Shown here in pieces: positions 7,579-16,686 of a DNA stretch of 64,000 nucleotides (position 1 is the stretch's first letter; each line of letters starts with the position of its first letter). A model generated the notes under the pieces. It was not told where the DNA came from, ran no database searches, and saw only the letters and a program-made list of their open reading frames with translations. Made by a program: the position numbers and the translations under genes. Source of the stretch: Terripilifer sp031921685 (GTDB lineage Bacteria; Pseudomonadota; Alphaproteobacteria; Rhizobiales; Beijerinckiaceae); assembly GCF_031921685.1 (NCBI RefSeq), contig NZ_JAPDHU010000002.1, positions 1,426,001-1,490,000 on the forward strand, read 5' to 3'.

Positions 7579-9705
7579 CTAATCACGCGCGCGATGCGAC
7601 AACAGGCGCAAGGCATTGGCCGTCACCAACACCGTCGCACCGGTATCGGCGAGGATCGCCATCCAGAGCGTGGTCACGCCGAATAAGGTCGTGGCCAGGA
7701 AGACCGCCTTGAGACCGAGCGCAATGGTGATGTTCTGCCAAATATTGCCCAGCGTCGCGCGAGACAGAGCGATCAGTTCGGCCACGCCGGTCACGCGGTT
7801 TTTGAGCAGCGCCGCATCGGCGGTTTCCAAGGCCACATCGGTGCCGCCGCCCATGGCGATGCCGACCGAGGAAGCCGCCAGCGCCGGCGCATCATTGATG
7901 CCGTCGCCGACCATGGCGATCGGACCTGCCTGTTTAAGCGTGCCTATTTCGGCGAGCTTGGCATCCGGCAACAGCTCGGCGCGCGCTTCAAGACCAAGCT
8001 GGCCCGCGATCGCCTGGGCCGTGCGCGCATTGTCGCCAGTCAGCACGATCGCCTTGATGCCTTGATCGGTCAGACGTTTCACACCTTCCGCGGCATCCTC
8101 ACGCGGCTCGTCGCGCAGCGCGATCAATCCTTCGACGGTTTTGCCTGAGAGCAGCACCACGACCGTCTTGCCTTCGCCCTCCAGCGCGGTGATGGTCTCG
8201 GCGATTTTCGCATCCAAGCCCGTCTGTTCGGCCGCGTAGCGCGGCGAACCCACCGAAGCAAAACCACCTTTCAAGCGCGCGGTCACCGCCTTGCCGGGGG
8301 TTGCGATGCCGCCGCCAAAGGTCGCTGGCAGTTCGAGGCCGCGCGCCTGCGCGGCTTCCACGATGGCGATGCCGAGGGGATGGCTGGTGTTACGCTCAAC
8401 CGCCGCCGCGCGCGCCAAAACCTCATTCTCCGCACCAACCCTGGCAACGACATCCGTCACGCGGGGGCGTCCCAGCGTCAGCGTGCCCGTCTTGTCGAAG
8501 GCCACCGCGGTCACTTTGCCCAGCGTCTCCAAAGCCGCCCCGCCCTTGATGAGCAGCCCTTGCCGGGCGGCAGCCGCCAAGCCAGACGTGATCGCGGCCG
8601 GCGTGGAAATGACGAGCGCGCACGGACACGCGATCAGCAATGTTGCCAACCCGCGATAAATCCACGTGCTCCAATCGCCGCCGAAGGCGAGCGGCGGAAC
8701 GAGGACGACCAAGAGCGCGACGATCATGGCGCCGGGCGTATACCAGCGGCTGAAGCGATCGATCATCCGCGCCATCGGCGCCTTGGCTTCCTGCGCTTCC
8801 TCGACGAGGTGAATGATCCGGGCGATCGTATTGTCGGCGGCAACATGCGTGATCTCGACCCGCAATTCACCGTTGGCATTGATGCTGCCGGCGTAGACTT
8901 TCGCGCCCATCTCCTTGAGCACGGGAACGGATTCGCCCGTAACAGGCGCTTCGTCGACCTCGGACGAACCGCTGATCACCTTTCCATCCGACGGCACCCG
9001 ATCGCCCGGACGGACCACAACCACGTCGCCGATAACAAGCGCGTCGACGGATATCTCCTCGATGTCGAATGCGTCGTTGCGCTGGCGCCTGGCCGTGCGC
9101 GGCACGAGATCGATCAGGGCTTCAATCCCTGCGCGCGCTCGACCGGCCGCCACGGTTTCCAGCAATTCGCCAATCGCAAACAGAAAGATGACGACAGCCG
9201 CCTCTTCCGCCTCGCCGATCGCCACCGCGCCGACCGCGGCAGCCGTCATCAGCGTTTCGATGGTGAAAGGCGAGCCGGACAAAGCCCCAGCCAGTGCACG
9301 CCGAGCAAAGGGGAGGACGCCGGCCAGCGCCGCCGCCGAATAAAGCCACCGCTCCCAGTCCGGCAGAAAACGCGCCAGGACGAAAGCCAGGACGAACAGC
9401 GCGCCCGTGATGAGGACGAGTTGCCCCTTGACATCGCCCCACCAAGGCAGTCGCTCTCGCTTGCGCGGTATTCCCGCCTCCGCTGCCGCGCCAATCGGGG
9501 TGTAGCCAAGCGCCTTGACGTTCTCCTCGATGACCCGCTGCGGCGTGCGGTCCTCGTCGAGCTGCAGGGCGAGCGTTCCTGCCGCATAGCTGACGTTGAT
9601 GTCGGTGACACCCGGAAGCCGCCGCATGGCATTTTCGATTTTCAGGGCACAGGAGGCGCAATCCATGCCCTCGATGCGCAATTTATACGGACTCTCGGCG
9701 GCCAT
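7579..9705 (-). CDS. P1B-type Cd2+/Zn2+/Pb2+-exporting ATPase
   Basis: 708 residues from the ATG at 9705 (GAGG seven bases before it). The N-terminal heavy-metal domain carries GMDCASC at 13-19. The core shows TGES, the membrane CPC motif at 360-362, phosphorylated Asp404 in DKTGTLT, the SHPLG motif and GDGINDAP at 600. The last helix has ADTGATVLVTANALRLL, whose Asp marks the Zn/Cd/Pb subgroup rather than copper pumps. It exports divalent soft metals across the inner membrane. It is divergent from merR and controlled by the promoter at 9738-9768. It resembles zntA/cadA. Exact metal preference cannot be read. Confidence 0.94.
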   Translation of the reverse strand: MAAESPYKLRIEGMDCASCALKIENAMRRLPGVTDINVSYAAGTLALQLDEDRTPQRVIEENVKALGYTPIGAAAEAGIPRKRERLPWWGDVKGQLVLITGALFVLAFVLARFLPDWERWLYSAAALAGVLPFARRALAGALSGSPFTIETLMTAAAVGAVAIGEAEEAAVVIFLFAIGELLETVAAGRARAGIEALIDLVPRTARRQRNDAFDIEEISVDALVIGDVVVVRPGDRVPSDGKVISGSSEVDEAPVTGESVPVLKEMGAKVYAGSINANGELRVEITHVAADNTIARIIHLVEEAQEAKAPMARMIDRFSRWYTPGAMIVALLVVLVPPLAFGGDWSTWIYRGLATLLIACPCALVISTPAAITSGLAAAARQGLLIKGGAALETLGKVTAVAFDKTGTLTLGRPRVTDVVARVGAENEVLARAAAVERNTSHPLGIAIVEAAQARGLELPATFGGGIATPGKAVTARLKGGFASVGSPRYAAEQTGLDAKIAETITALEGEGKTVVVLLSGKTVEGLIALRDEPREDAAEGVKRLTDQGIKAIVLTGDNARTAQAIAGQLGLEARAELLPDAKLAEIGTLKQAGPIAMVGDGINDAPALAASSVGIAMGGGTDVALETADAALLKNRVTGVAELIALSRATLGNIWQNITIALGLKAVFLATTLFGVTTLWMAILADTGATVLVTANALRLLSHRARD

Positions 9706-9737
9706 CACGTCACCTCGACGATTTCGATCTGGCTCCC

Positions 9738-9768
9738 TATATGCACCCTGTAGCAACTACAGGGTCAA
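9738..9768 (-). promoter_or_regulatory. MerR-type metal-responsive promoter of the ATPase gene
   Basis: A perfect dyad, ACCCTGTAG and CTACAGGGT around CAA (9745-9765), lies between a -35 TTGACC (9763-9768, minus strand) and a -10 CATATA (9738-9743). The spacer is 19 bases, the over-long spacing that MerR activators correct by twisting DNA. It sits 33 bases upstream of the ATPase start and 8 bases before merR, so it can also autoregulate merR. Confidence 0.9.
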
Positions 9769-9772
9769 GGCC

Positions 9773-10174
9773 ATGAAAGGCACAAATCTGGCGATCGGCG
9801 AGTTGGGACGGCGGACGGGAACCAAGGTCGAGACCATTCGCTATTATGAGCGGATCGGCCTCCTGGCCGCGCCACAACGCACGACGAGCAATTATCGCGC
9901 TTACGGCGCCGAACATTTGAATCGGCTGAGCTTCATCCGCCGCTCGCGCGATCTCGGCTTCTCGCTCGATCAGGTGCGGGCCCTTCTCGATCTGTCCGAC
10001 GATCGGCAACGCCCCTGCGAGGCGGTCGACGCGATAGCCCAAGAGCATCTTACGGAAATCGACCGCAAGATCGCCGACTTGCAGGCCCTGCGTCGAGAAC
10101 TCCACAGCATCGTCAGCCAATGCCACGCCGGCACGGTCGCCGAATGCCGGATCATCGAGGCGCTGTCGCCGTAA
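9773..10174 (+). CDS. MerR-family heavy-metal regulator (CadR/PbrR/ZntR-like)
   Basis: 133 residues. The N-terminal winged helix IGELGRRTGTKVETIRYYER is followed by the family's long dimerisation helix. Metal-site cysteines are visible: RPCEAVD in the middle and C-terminal CHAGTVAEC, the layout of CadR/PbrR/ZntR sensors rather than CueR. It should bind the dyad at 9745-9765 and switch on the divergent efflux ATPase. Its last 23 bases overlap the 3' end of the convergent ABC-F gene. Confidence 0.92.
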   Translation: MKGTNLAIGELGRRTGTKVETIRYYERIGLLAAPQRTTSNYRAYGAEHLNRLSFIRRSRDLGFSLDQVRALLDLSDDRQRPCEAVDAIAQEHLTEIDRKIADLQALRRELHSIVSQCHAGTVAECRIIEALSP

Positions 10175-11747
10175 GCTCCACGCGCCGCGTAACGCCGATC
10201 GCCGTCAGAAAAGCCTCGTCGTGGCTGACGACCAGCAGCGCGCCGTCATAGGCGCGCAGCCCCGCCTCGATCGCCTCAAGGGAGTCGATATCAAGATGAT
10301 TGGTCGGCTCGTCGAGGATCAGGAGCGGCGGTGGCTTCGCTCCACCGAGAACGCAGGCCAAGCCCGCCCGCAACACCTGCCCGCCGCTGAGCGCGTCCAC
10401 GCGCTGCAACGCGGCACCAGCCCTGAACATGAAGCGCGCAAGCGCGGCACGGCACGCGTTCTCGTCAGCCTGCGGATTGAGGCGGCGGAAATTGTCCCTG
10501 ATCGATGCTGATGAATCCAGCAGACTGACCCGCTGATCCAGCATGGCGAAGGCGCTCATCACCTGCACGGTGCCGGCTTGCGGCGTGAGTTGCCCGGTCA
10601 CCAGGGCAAGCAAGGTGCTCTTTCCGGAGCCGTTCGGCCCCGTTATGGCGACGCGCTCCGGTCCCGTGATGGCGAATGACAAGTCACGAATGACGGGATG
10701 GCCGGGCAAGTAACCAGCCGCGACCGCTTCCAGGCGCAGCACCTCCCTGCTGTTCGGCAGACCAGTCGATGGCAACACGACCGACAAAGGCTGCAACACT
10801 TCGAGACGTTCGCGCGCCCCCGCGACCGCCTCCGCGGCCTGGCTGCGGCGCGCATCGGCCAGACGCGCATCACTGCCGCCGCTATTCTCGCTACGCTCTT
10901 TCAAGCCACCCAAAACGATCCGTGGCGTCCCACCCTTCGCGCCTTTCTTGCGCCCCGCGCCATCCCGGCGCGCTTGACGCTCGACGGCGATCTGCGCCTT
11001 GCGTTCGATATCCGCCGCTCGCTTCTCCGCTTCGGCCAGATCGTGCTGCGCCGCCGCCAATTGCAGCGCCTTCTGTTCGCGGTAGAAACGCCAATTGCCG
11101 CCATAGCACATCGCGCCGAGCGAAGTTAGCTCGACGATGCAATCCATGATGTCGAGCAGTTCGCGATCATGGCTGACGACGATGGCACCTGCCCGCCAGC
11201 CGCTGAGCCATTCGTAGAGAGTCTGACGTCCCACCCGATCGAGATTGTTGGTCGGCTCATCCAGCAGCAGGAAATCGGGCTCCGTGAAAATCAAGGCGGC
11301 AAGGCCGGCACGGGTACTCTGCCCGCCCGACAGTTTGGTCAAAGGCGTCTCAGGCGACATATCGAGCCCGACGCGGGCCAGCGCCGCTTCAATGCGGGCT
11401 TCAAGCGTCCAGTCGGCTTCGGCCAGTTCGTCCACGGTCGCTTCGCCGCGTTCCGCCCGGCGCAACAGCGCAAGCGCCTGCCGCGCGCCAAATACATCGA
11501 CCAGCGCTTCATCGGCATTCGTTTGAACGGTCTGACGAAACAGCCCCAGCGTACCGTTGACGGAAACGGCGCCGGACCTTGGTGCCGCCTCGCCGGCGAT
11601 CACCGCGAGAAGCGTCGTCTTGCCGATGCCATTACGTCCGACGAGACCCGTGCGTTCGGATCCGAAACGTAAATCTAAGTCGGCAAGAAGGGAGCGCCCG
11701 TCAGGAGCGCACAGAGTGAGCTGGGAGAGAGAAATAGATGCAGGCAT
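10152..11747 (-). CDS. ABC-F ATPase (Uup/YheS-like), ribosome-associated
   Basis: 531 residues with two ABC domains and no membrane helices. Domain 1 has GRNGIGKTTL, LSGGQ and LLLDEPTNNLD. A basic, Lys/Arg-rich linker follows, then domain 2 with GPNGSGKSTL, LSGGQ and LILDEPTNHLD. This is the ABC-F layout, whose members act on the ribosome E site in translation control or antibiotic protection. The ATG at 11747 is preferred to the upstream TTG. There is no clear resistance-specific feature, so a housekeeping Uup/YheS-like role is more likely. It converges on merR with a 23-base overlap. Confidence 0.88.
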   Translation of the reverse strand: MPASISLSQLTLCAPDGRSLLADLDLRFGSERTGLVGRNGIGKTTLLAVIAGEAAPRSGAVSVNGTLGLFRQTVQTNADEALVDVFGARQALALLRRAERGEATVDELAEADWTLEARIEAALARVGLDMSPETPLTKLSGGQSTRAGLAALIFTEPDFLLLDEPTNNLDRVGRQTLYEWLSGWRAGAIVVSHDRELLDIMDCIVELTSLGAMCYGGNWRFYREQKALQLAAAQHDLAEAEKRAADIERKAQIAVERQARRDGAGRKKGAKGGTPRIVLGGLKERSENSGGSDARLADARRSQAAEAVAGARERLEVLQPLSVVLPSTGLPNSREVLRLEAVAAGYLPGHPVIRDLSFAITGPERVAITGPNGSGKSTLLALVTGQLTPQAGTVQVMSAFAMLDQRVSLLDSSASIRDNFRRLNPQADENACRAALARFMFRAGAALQRVDALSGGQVLRAGLACVLGGAKPPPLLILDEPTNHLDIDSLEAIEAGLRAYDGALLVVSHDEAFLTAIGVTRRVELTATAPR

Positions 11748-11874
11748 GGATATGGATGTCCCCGGTGGCAAGGCGAATGGGCTTTGCGGTCGGGTTGAAA
11801 TCCATCGTTGCGAACATCCTCTGCGTTGACGGGCGCCTACCTAAGCGGTCAGCGTGGCAAGATCAAGGCTGGCC

Positions 11875-12561
11875 TCACGAGGCCACCCGGCTGCGCACCA
11901 CCCGCTCGATGATCTCCTCTCGCGCCTGGCGCGAAGGCGCGAGCTTGCTCTTCGTCATCGCGAGGATGGCCGGCGGCGCTTCGTCGGGTGTGCCGGCCTG
12001 GAACGGCGGCGCGGGCGCATATTCCATCGCGAGCTGGATCGACTCGGCCGCTTCCCGGCCGAACAATTCCGCCACCACGACGAGGCCGAAATCGATGCCG
12101 CTGGTCACGCCACCGGCGGTGATCAACGATCCATCGCGCACGACACGGCCCTGGGTCGGGATCGCGCCGAAATGCGCCAGAAGATCATGGGCGTTCCAGT
12201 GGCTCGTCGCCTTGCGACCCACGAGCAATCCGGCCGCGCCGAGCACCAACGAGCCCGTGCACACCGAGGTCAGATAGCGCACCTCGCCGGCGCGCCGCCG
12301 CAGGAAGTCGAGAACGACGGCATCTTCCATCAAGGGATTCACGCCGCCACCGCCCGGCACGCACAGCACGTCCAATGGCGGGCAATCGTCCAATGTCGCG
12401 GTCGGAGTTAGCATCAGTCCTGTCGATGAGCGCAGCGGTGCCAAATCCTTCCAGATGAGATGCACCTCGGCGTCGCGCACGGCGGAGAAGACCTCGTAAG
12501 GCCCGGTCAGATCGAGCTGCTGCACATTGGGGAAGACAAGAATTCCGAACCGGGTCGTCAT
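11875..12561 (-). CDS. DJ-1/PfpI-family protein, isonitrile hydratase-like
   Basis: 228 residues of a single DJ-1/PfpI (class I glutamine amidotransferase-like) domain. The nucleophile elbow is SVCTGSLVLGAAGLL with Cys near residue 101, and the N-terminus reads FGILVFPNVQQLDLTGPYEVF. Length and these motifs fit isonitrile hydratase, which turns isonitriles into N-formamides, but the family also includes other hydratases and glyoxalases. It is divergent from a GlxA-type regulator whose sensor domain is the same fold, a common arrangement suggesting they share a ligand. Confidence 0.82.
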   Translation of the reverse strand: MTTRFGILVFPNVQQLDLTGPYEVFSAVRDAEVHLIWKDLAPLRSSTGLMLTPTATLDDCPPLDVLCVPGGGGVNPLMEDAVVLDFLRRRAGEVRYLTSVCTGSLVLGAAGLLVGRKATSHWNAHDLLAHFGAIPTQGRVVRDGSLITAGGVTSGIDFGLVVVAELFGREAAESIQLAMEYAPAPPFQAGTPDEAPPAILAMTKSKLAPSRQAREEIIERVVRSRVAS

Positions 12562-12641
12562 CGCAATTTCCTTTTTCGCGTCTTGACGAGCGGATCATAA
12601 CCGATCAGGCTTTGGCGAGATTGCCAAAAATCCCTCGTTTC

Positions 12642-13601
12642 ATGCCAAACACACCACGCCGTATCGCCATCCTCTCTTTTCCCGATGTCCAGCTTCTGGA
12701 CATCACGGGCCCGTTGCAGGCTTTTGCCTCCGCCAATGACATCGCGGGCGCTGCCACGCGCGAGCGGCCTTACGAAACCCTGGTGTTGGCGCGAGAGCCA
12801 CGCGTGCGGACCACGGCGGGGCTCGTGCTGGAAACGGCGCCCCTGCCCGCCCGCCCGGCACCTTTCGACACGCTGCTGCTGCCGGGCGGACAAGGCGTCA
12901 ACACGGCTTGCACGGACATCGATCTGGTTCGATGGATCAAGGCGCGCGCCCGCACGACGCGTCGCCTCGCTTCGGTATGCAGCGGCGCCTTTCTCTTGGC
13001 CGCGACCGGCCTGCTCGACGGCCGCCGCGCCGTTACCCATTGGCGCCGCTGCCCGGAGTTCGCCCGCGCTTATCCGCAAGTGAAGCTCGATCCCAATCCG
13101 ATCTTCATCCGCGACGGCAATATCTGGACCTCCGCCGGCATTACGGCCGGCATCGACCTCGCCCTGGCGCTGATCGAGGACGATCTCGGCCGCGACATGG
13201 CGCTCGCCGTCGCGCGCCAGCTCGTCGTCTTCCTCAAACGGCCGGGCGATCAGGCGCAGTTCAGCACCACCCTGGCGCTGCAGGAGAGCGACGGCCGCTT
13301 CGACCGCCTGCATGCCTGGATCGTCGAGAACCTGCGCGGCGATCTTTCCCTGCCGACCTTGGCCTCGCGAGCGCATATGAGCCCGCGCAGCTTCTCCCGC
13401 CATTACGCGAGCGCCACCGGCCGCACCCCGGCCCGCGCCATCGAGCAGATCCGCGTCGAGGCCGCTCAGCGCATGCTGGAAGAACGCGCCAGCGTCGCGC
13501 AGACGGCGAAGCGCTGCGGCTTTGGGTCAGAGGAAACCATGCGGCGCAGCTTCCTGCGCCAACTCAGCGTCAGCCCGCAGAGCTATCGCGAACGGTTCTG
13601 A
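12642..13601 (+). CDS. GlxA-family AraC-type transcriptional regulator
   Basis: 319 residues. The N-terminal half is a DJ-1/PfpI domain (RIAILSFPDVQLLDITGPLQ, with SVCSGAFLLAATGLL keeping the cysteine). The C-terminal half is an AraC/XylS double helix-turn-helix (LSLPTLASRAHMSPRSFSR and AQTAKRCGFGSEETMRRSF). GlxA-type proteins usually activate an adjacent small-molecule catabolic gene. The 80-base gap to the divergent DJ-1 hydrolase is the likely target. The ATG at 12642 is chosen because the protein then begins at the conserved strand. No good Shine-Dalgarno is present. Confidence 0.88.
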   Translation: MPNTPRRIAILSFPDVQLLDITGPLQAFASANDIAGAATRERPYETLVLAREPRVRTTAGLVLETAPLPARPAPFDTLLLPGGQGVNTACTDIDLVRWIKARARTTRRLASVCSGAFLLAATGLLDGRRAVTHWRRCPEFARAYPQVKLDPNPIFIRDGNIWTSAGITAGIDLALALIEDDLGRDMALAVARQLVVFLKRPGDQAQFSTTLALQESDGRFDRLHAWIVENLRGDLSLPTLASRAHMSPRSFSRHYASATGRTPARAIEQIRVEAAQRMLEERASVAQTAKRCGFGSEETMRRSFLRQLSVSPQSYRERF

Positions 13602-13720
13602 CATGTGACCGAGCGGCAACAGCGCCAGAATGTTGCCCGCACCCCTGGCAAATGACGGTAGCCGATTTGGCTCGATCGACGAGCTTTAGGTCGACGAACG
13701 GTTGTGTTGGGGAATCACAT

Positions 13721-14200
13721 ATGCGGTTGGGAAATCAGGGTGCTCGGAATGCCGGTGTCTTCGCCATCAGGCATTTGACGGACAGTGGCGTGCGGCGTGC
13801 CGCCCTTCTCTCGGCCGCCACAGCGGCGCTCTGGATTGCCGCTCCTTCTCAAAGCTGGGCACTCGTCTGCGGATTGAGCGCGGACGGCAGCTCTCCAACC
13901 GCCGGCTTTGCCAATGGCAGCGGAAACCTTGCAAACGCAACCGCATGCGGCGTCAATTCTGATGCATCGGTAGCCGCGGGTGGCAGCAATTCAGCCTTTG
14001 GATACAACGCAAACGCTTCGTCCGCTGCTGGCATCTCCGGCAATACGGCCGTTGGTGGGTCCGCTGACGCACGCGGCGATGGAGCCGCCAACACGGCGAT
14101 CGGATATGAAGCGAGCGCCCAAGGCAGCGGCAATAGCGCGGCAGGACCTTTCGATCCACCTGATCGGGGCAACACCGCGGTCGGTGCGTCGAACATCTGA
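13721..14200 (+). pseudogene. Truncated trimeric autotransporter adhesin (YadA-like head only)
   Basis: The frame starts at ATG 13721 with a long signal sequence (hydrophobic core LLSAATAALWIAAPSQSWA) and continues into YadA/Hep_Hag head repeats: SNSAFGYNANAS, GNTAVGGSADA, ANTAIGYEASAQG, GNTAVGAS. It stops after 159 residues. Functional members need a stalk and a C-terminal beta-barrel anchor of about 70 residues, and none is found downstream. Six bases after the stop a different, 5'-truncated gene begins. It is therefore a broken gene, although a short secreted head fragment could still be made. Confidence 0.75.
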
Positions 14201-14205
14201 GGCCT

Positions 14206-15123
14206 TTGCTCCACGAATTCACGACCGGCGATATGTGGAAATCCTGCCACAGCGCCAACCGCATGATCGAGGCGCGCCCTGCCGAGTTTGTGGAGGTCGA
14301 TCACTTTCTCACCGAGGATGAAATCCAACAGGACCCGATCCGCGTTCGCCTGCGCGCGTTCGGCCTGGAAAGCGGGCTTTGCGCGGTTATCCCGATGCCG
14401 GGCGGAGACGTGGTGACGTTCATCCATATGAAAGCGGCAACGAAGATCGCCTATCGGCCACCAGAGGTCGAGGCAATGAACGCCTTGCGCCCCCACCTGG
14501 GACGTGCCGCCTTGCTTGCCGGACGCCTGGGACTGGAGCAGGCACAGAATACCGTCCACGTGATGGAAAAGCTGGGCCTGCCCGCTGCCGTTCTGACGGC
14601 GCGGGGACGCGTGCTCGCCGTCAATGCTCTGCTGGAACGCCTGCCAAAACTCTTCATTCCGCGCGCCCATGGCGGCCTGTCGCTGGCCACGAGCAAAGCC
14701 GACGCCTTGCTCCAGACCGCGCTCGCCGAACTCTCCGACGAAGCCCATACGGCCGTGCGCTCGATTCCCATTCCGGCGGGCGAGGATCATCCTGCCATGG
14801 TGGTTCACCTGCTGCCGCTGCGGCGCACCGCGCGCGATATTTTTACGCGTGCCGATGTATTGATTGCCGCCACTGAAATGCGCCTGAACGGCCTTGGTCC
14901 ACCGACCGAACTGCTGATGGGTCTGTTCGACCTGACGCCGGCGGAAGCCCGTCTCGCCGCGACATTGACATCAGGCAAGTCGCTCCAGACCGCCGCAAAG
15001 GAACAGGGCATCCAGTTCTCGACGTCGCGCGCCTATCTCTCGCAAATCTTCCGCAAGACAGGCACGCATCAGCAGAGCCAGCTCGTGGCCCTGTTACGTG
15101 GCGCGCAGCCTTTACGCGGCTAG
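14206..15123 (+). CDS. LuxR-type helix-turn-helix regulator, N-terminally truncated
   Basis: 305 residues from a TTG. No ATG or GTG lies between it and the in-frame stop at 14161-14163. The C-terminus is a LuxR/FixJ helix-turn-helix (FDLTPAEARLAATLTSGKSL, then STSRAYLSQIFRKTG). The middle matches the PAS/GAF-like sensor of a large alphaproteobacterial regulator family. From memory such proteins run to about 360-380 residues, so 60-80 N-terminal residues appear missing. The first residues (LHEFTTGDMWKS) already look like the middle of a domain. Probably a gene remnant, possibly non-functional. Confidence 0.7.
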   Translation: MLHEFTTGDMWKSCHSANRMIEARPAEFVEVDHFLTEDEIQQDPIRVRLRAFGLESGLCAVIPMPGGDVVTFIHMKAATKIAYRPPEVEAMNALRPHLGRAALLAGRLGLEQAQNTVHVMEKLGLPAAVLTARGRVLAVNALLERLPKLFIPRAHGGLSLATSKADALLQTALAELSDEAHTAVRSIPIPAGEDHPAMVVHLLPLRRTARDIFTRADVLIAATEMRLNGLGPPTELLMGLFDLTPAEARLAATLTSGKSLQTAAKEQGIQFSTSRAYLSQIFRKTGTHQQSQLVALLRGAQPLRG

Positions 15124-15127
15124 GTGC

Positions 15128-16609
15128 TCAGCGCACGACGCTGACGCCGCTGCGTTCCAGCACTTTCTCGACGCCGGCACGCACGCGGCCCATGGTCTCG
15201 GTCGCATCGGCCATGATCTTCGCCGTGTCGATATGCTGCAGCCGGCCGCCGCGCTTCAGAATGCGCCCGTCGATGAAAACCGTGTCCACATTGGCCGGCT
15301 GCGCCGCCTGCACGATCATGCGCACGCCATCTGTGAACGGCGCCATGTTGAGATCGTCCATGCGCACCAGAACGATGTCGGCCCGCTTGCCCGGCGTGAG
15401 CGTGCCGACGCGATCCTCGATGCCGAGCGCACGGGCACCGTCGATCGTCGCCATTTCCAACACGCGCCGCGGCGAAAGCGCAAACTCGCTCTGCTTGGCG
15501 CCATTGGCGACATTTTGCATCGCCTTCATGATGGCGAACATATCGCAATTGCCTGCCAACACAGTCGTATCGACCGACAGGCAGATGTTGATGCCCTTAT
15601 CCAGCATCGGCTGGATCGGCGGGAAACCGAAGCCGGTGCGCATCTCCGTATAGGGGCTCATCGAAATATGCGTGCCGGTCTTGGCCAACGGCTCAAGATC
15701 CTCGGGCAGATAATTCGTATCGTGGACGAGGATCACGTCCGGTCCAAGCAGGCCCGCCTCCGCCAAGGCCTTCACGCCCTGGCTCTGCTTCACCCGCGCC
15801 ATACCCGTGCCGATATGGGTCGAGATGCGCAGGCCGAGCTGGCGCGCCGTATCCCATTCGCGTTTGCAGATTTCAGCCGAATTGCTTTCCGGCCCGCGCG
15901 AGGCAATGCCCAGCGTCAACAAGCCCGACCGATCGCTGAACCACTGTTTTTGCACGCGCGGCAGATCGGCGAGATTGATCGGCTGGTTGGTCATGCCGAC
16001 ACCCGCATAGCCGTAGCCGTAAAGCGCGCGGCCGCCGAAATCGACATGCGCCTGCAGTTCCGCATCGGCAAATTCGGGCCTGGGCAGATTATGCGCCCAG
16101 TTATGAACGGTGGTGATGCCGGAATGGATGGCTTCCGCCAACGATAGGCGCACGCCACGCGCATTGTCCTCGGGCGTGAACACATCGCCCACCGCGCGCG
16201 CGAACAGGAAATAGCCGGTCTTAGAATCCTCGCCCGCCATGTTACGCGCCACCGAGCCCCACATATGCCAATGGGTATCGATGAGGCCTGGCAGCGCGAT
16301 CATATTGGTGGCATCGATCACCGTGGCGCCTGCGGCCTGCAAAGACGGGCCGACCGCGACGATAGCGCCATCGCGCACGTGAATGTCACCCTTCGGCAGG
16401 TCGCCGAGCTTGGCATCCATCGTCAGCACGAGGGCGTTGCGGATGAGATATTCGCCACGTGCCGGCAGCGCCGTTGTCGCAGGCGGCGATGCCGGCGCCT
16501 GTGCCAGAACGCGGCTTGGAACAGCGGCAAGAGCGGCCGAAGCCACCGCCATATGTTGCAACATGGCGCGCCGGCTGATGGCACGCCGCATCGGATCGAA
16601 TGCACTCAT
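15128..16609 (-). CDS. Tat-exported amidohydrolase (TRZ/ATZ-like)
   Basis: 493 residues from the ATG at 16609 (GGAGGAAAGG upstream). The N-terminus has a twin-arginine signal (AISRRAMLQHMAVASAALAAV) and a probable cut after AQA, so the enzyme is periplasmic. The metal motif DTHWHMWGS and a C-terminal GTLTPGKRADIVLVRMDDLN place it with the metal-dependent amidohydrolases that dechlorinate, deaminate or cleave ring amines (TRZ/ATZ). It is followed by a VOC-protein and a Bug binding-protein gene on the same strand, suggesting uptake and turnover of one compound. The substrate is unknown. Confidence 0.82.
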   Translation of the reverse strand: MSAFDPMRRAISRRAMLQHMAVASAALAAVPSRVLAQAPASPPATTALPARGEYLIRNALVLTMDAKLGDLPKGDIHVRDGAIVAVGPSLQAAGATVIDATNMIALPGLIDTHWHMWGSVARNMAGEDSKTGYFLFARAVGDVFTPEDNARGVRLSLAEAIHSGITTVHNWAHNLPRPEFADAELQAHVDFGGRALYGYGYAGVGMTNQPINLADLPRVQKQWFSDRSGLLTLGIASRGPESNSAEICKREWDTARQLGLRISTHIGTGMARVKQSQGVKALAEAGLLGPDVILVHDTNYLPEDLEPLAKTGTHISMSPYTEMRTGFGFPPIQPMLDKGINICLSVDTTVLAGNCDMFAIMKAMQNVANGAKQSEFALSPRRVLEMATIDGARALGIEDRVGTLTPGKRADIVLVRMDDLNMAPFTDGVRMIVQAAQPANVDTVFIDGRILKRGGRLQHIDTAKIMADATETMGRVRAGVEKVLERSGVSVVR

Positions 16610-16686
16610 CCTTTCCTCCCATGCTCGGGGCGCTCGTGACGGCGCCTCATTCAAGCTCTACGCAAGCGTTACGCTTGCGGCGCATC

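Noticed and set aside
12908..13720. Long upstream extension of the adhesin frame
   Set aside because: Runs in another frame through the GlxA gene. The real ATG at 13721 begins a signal peptide.
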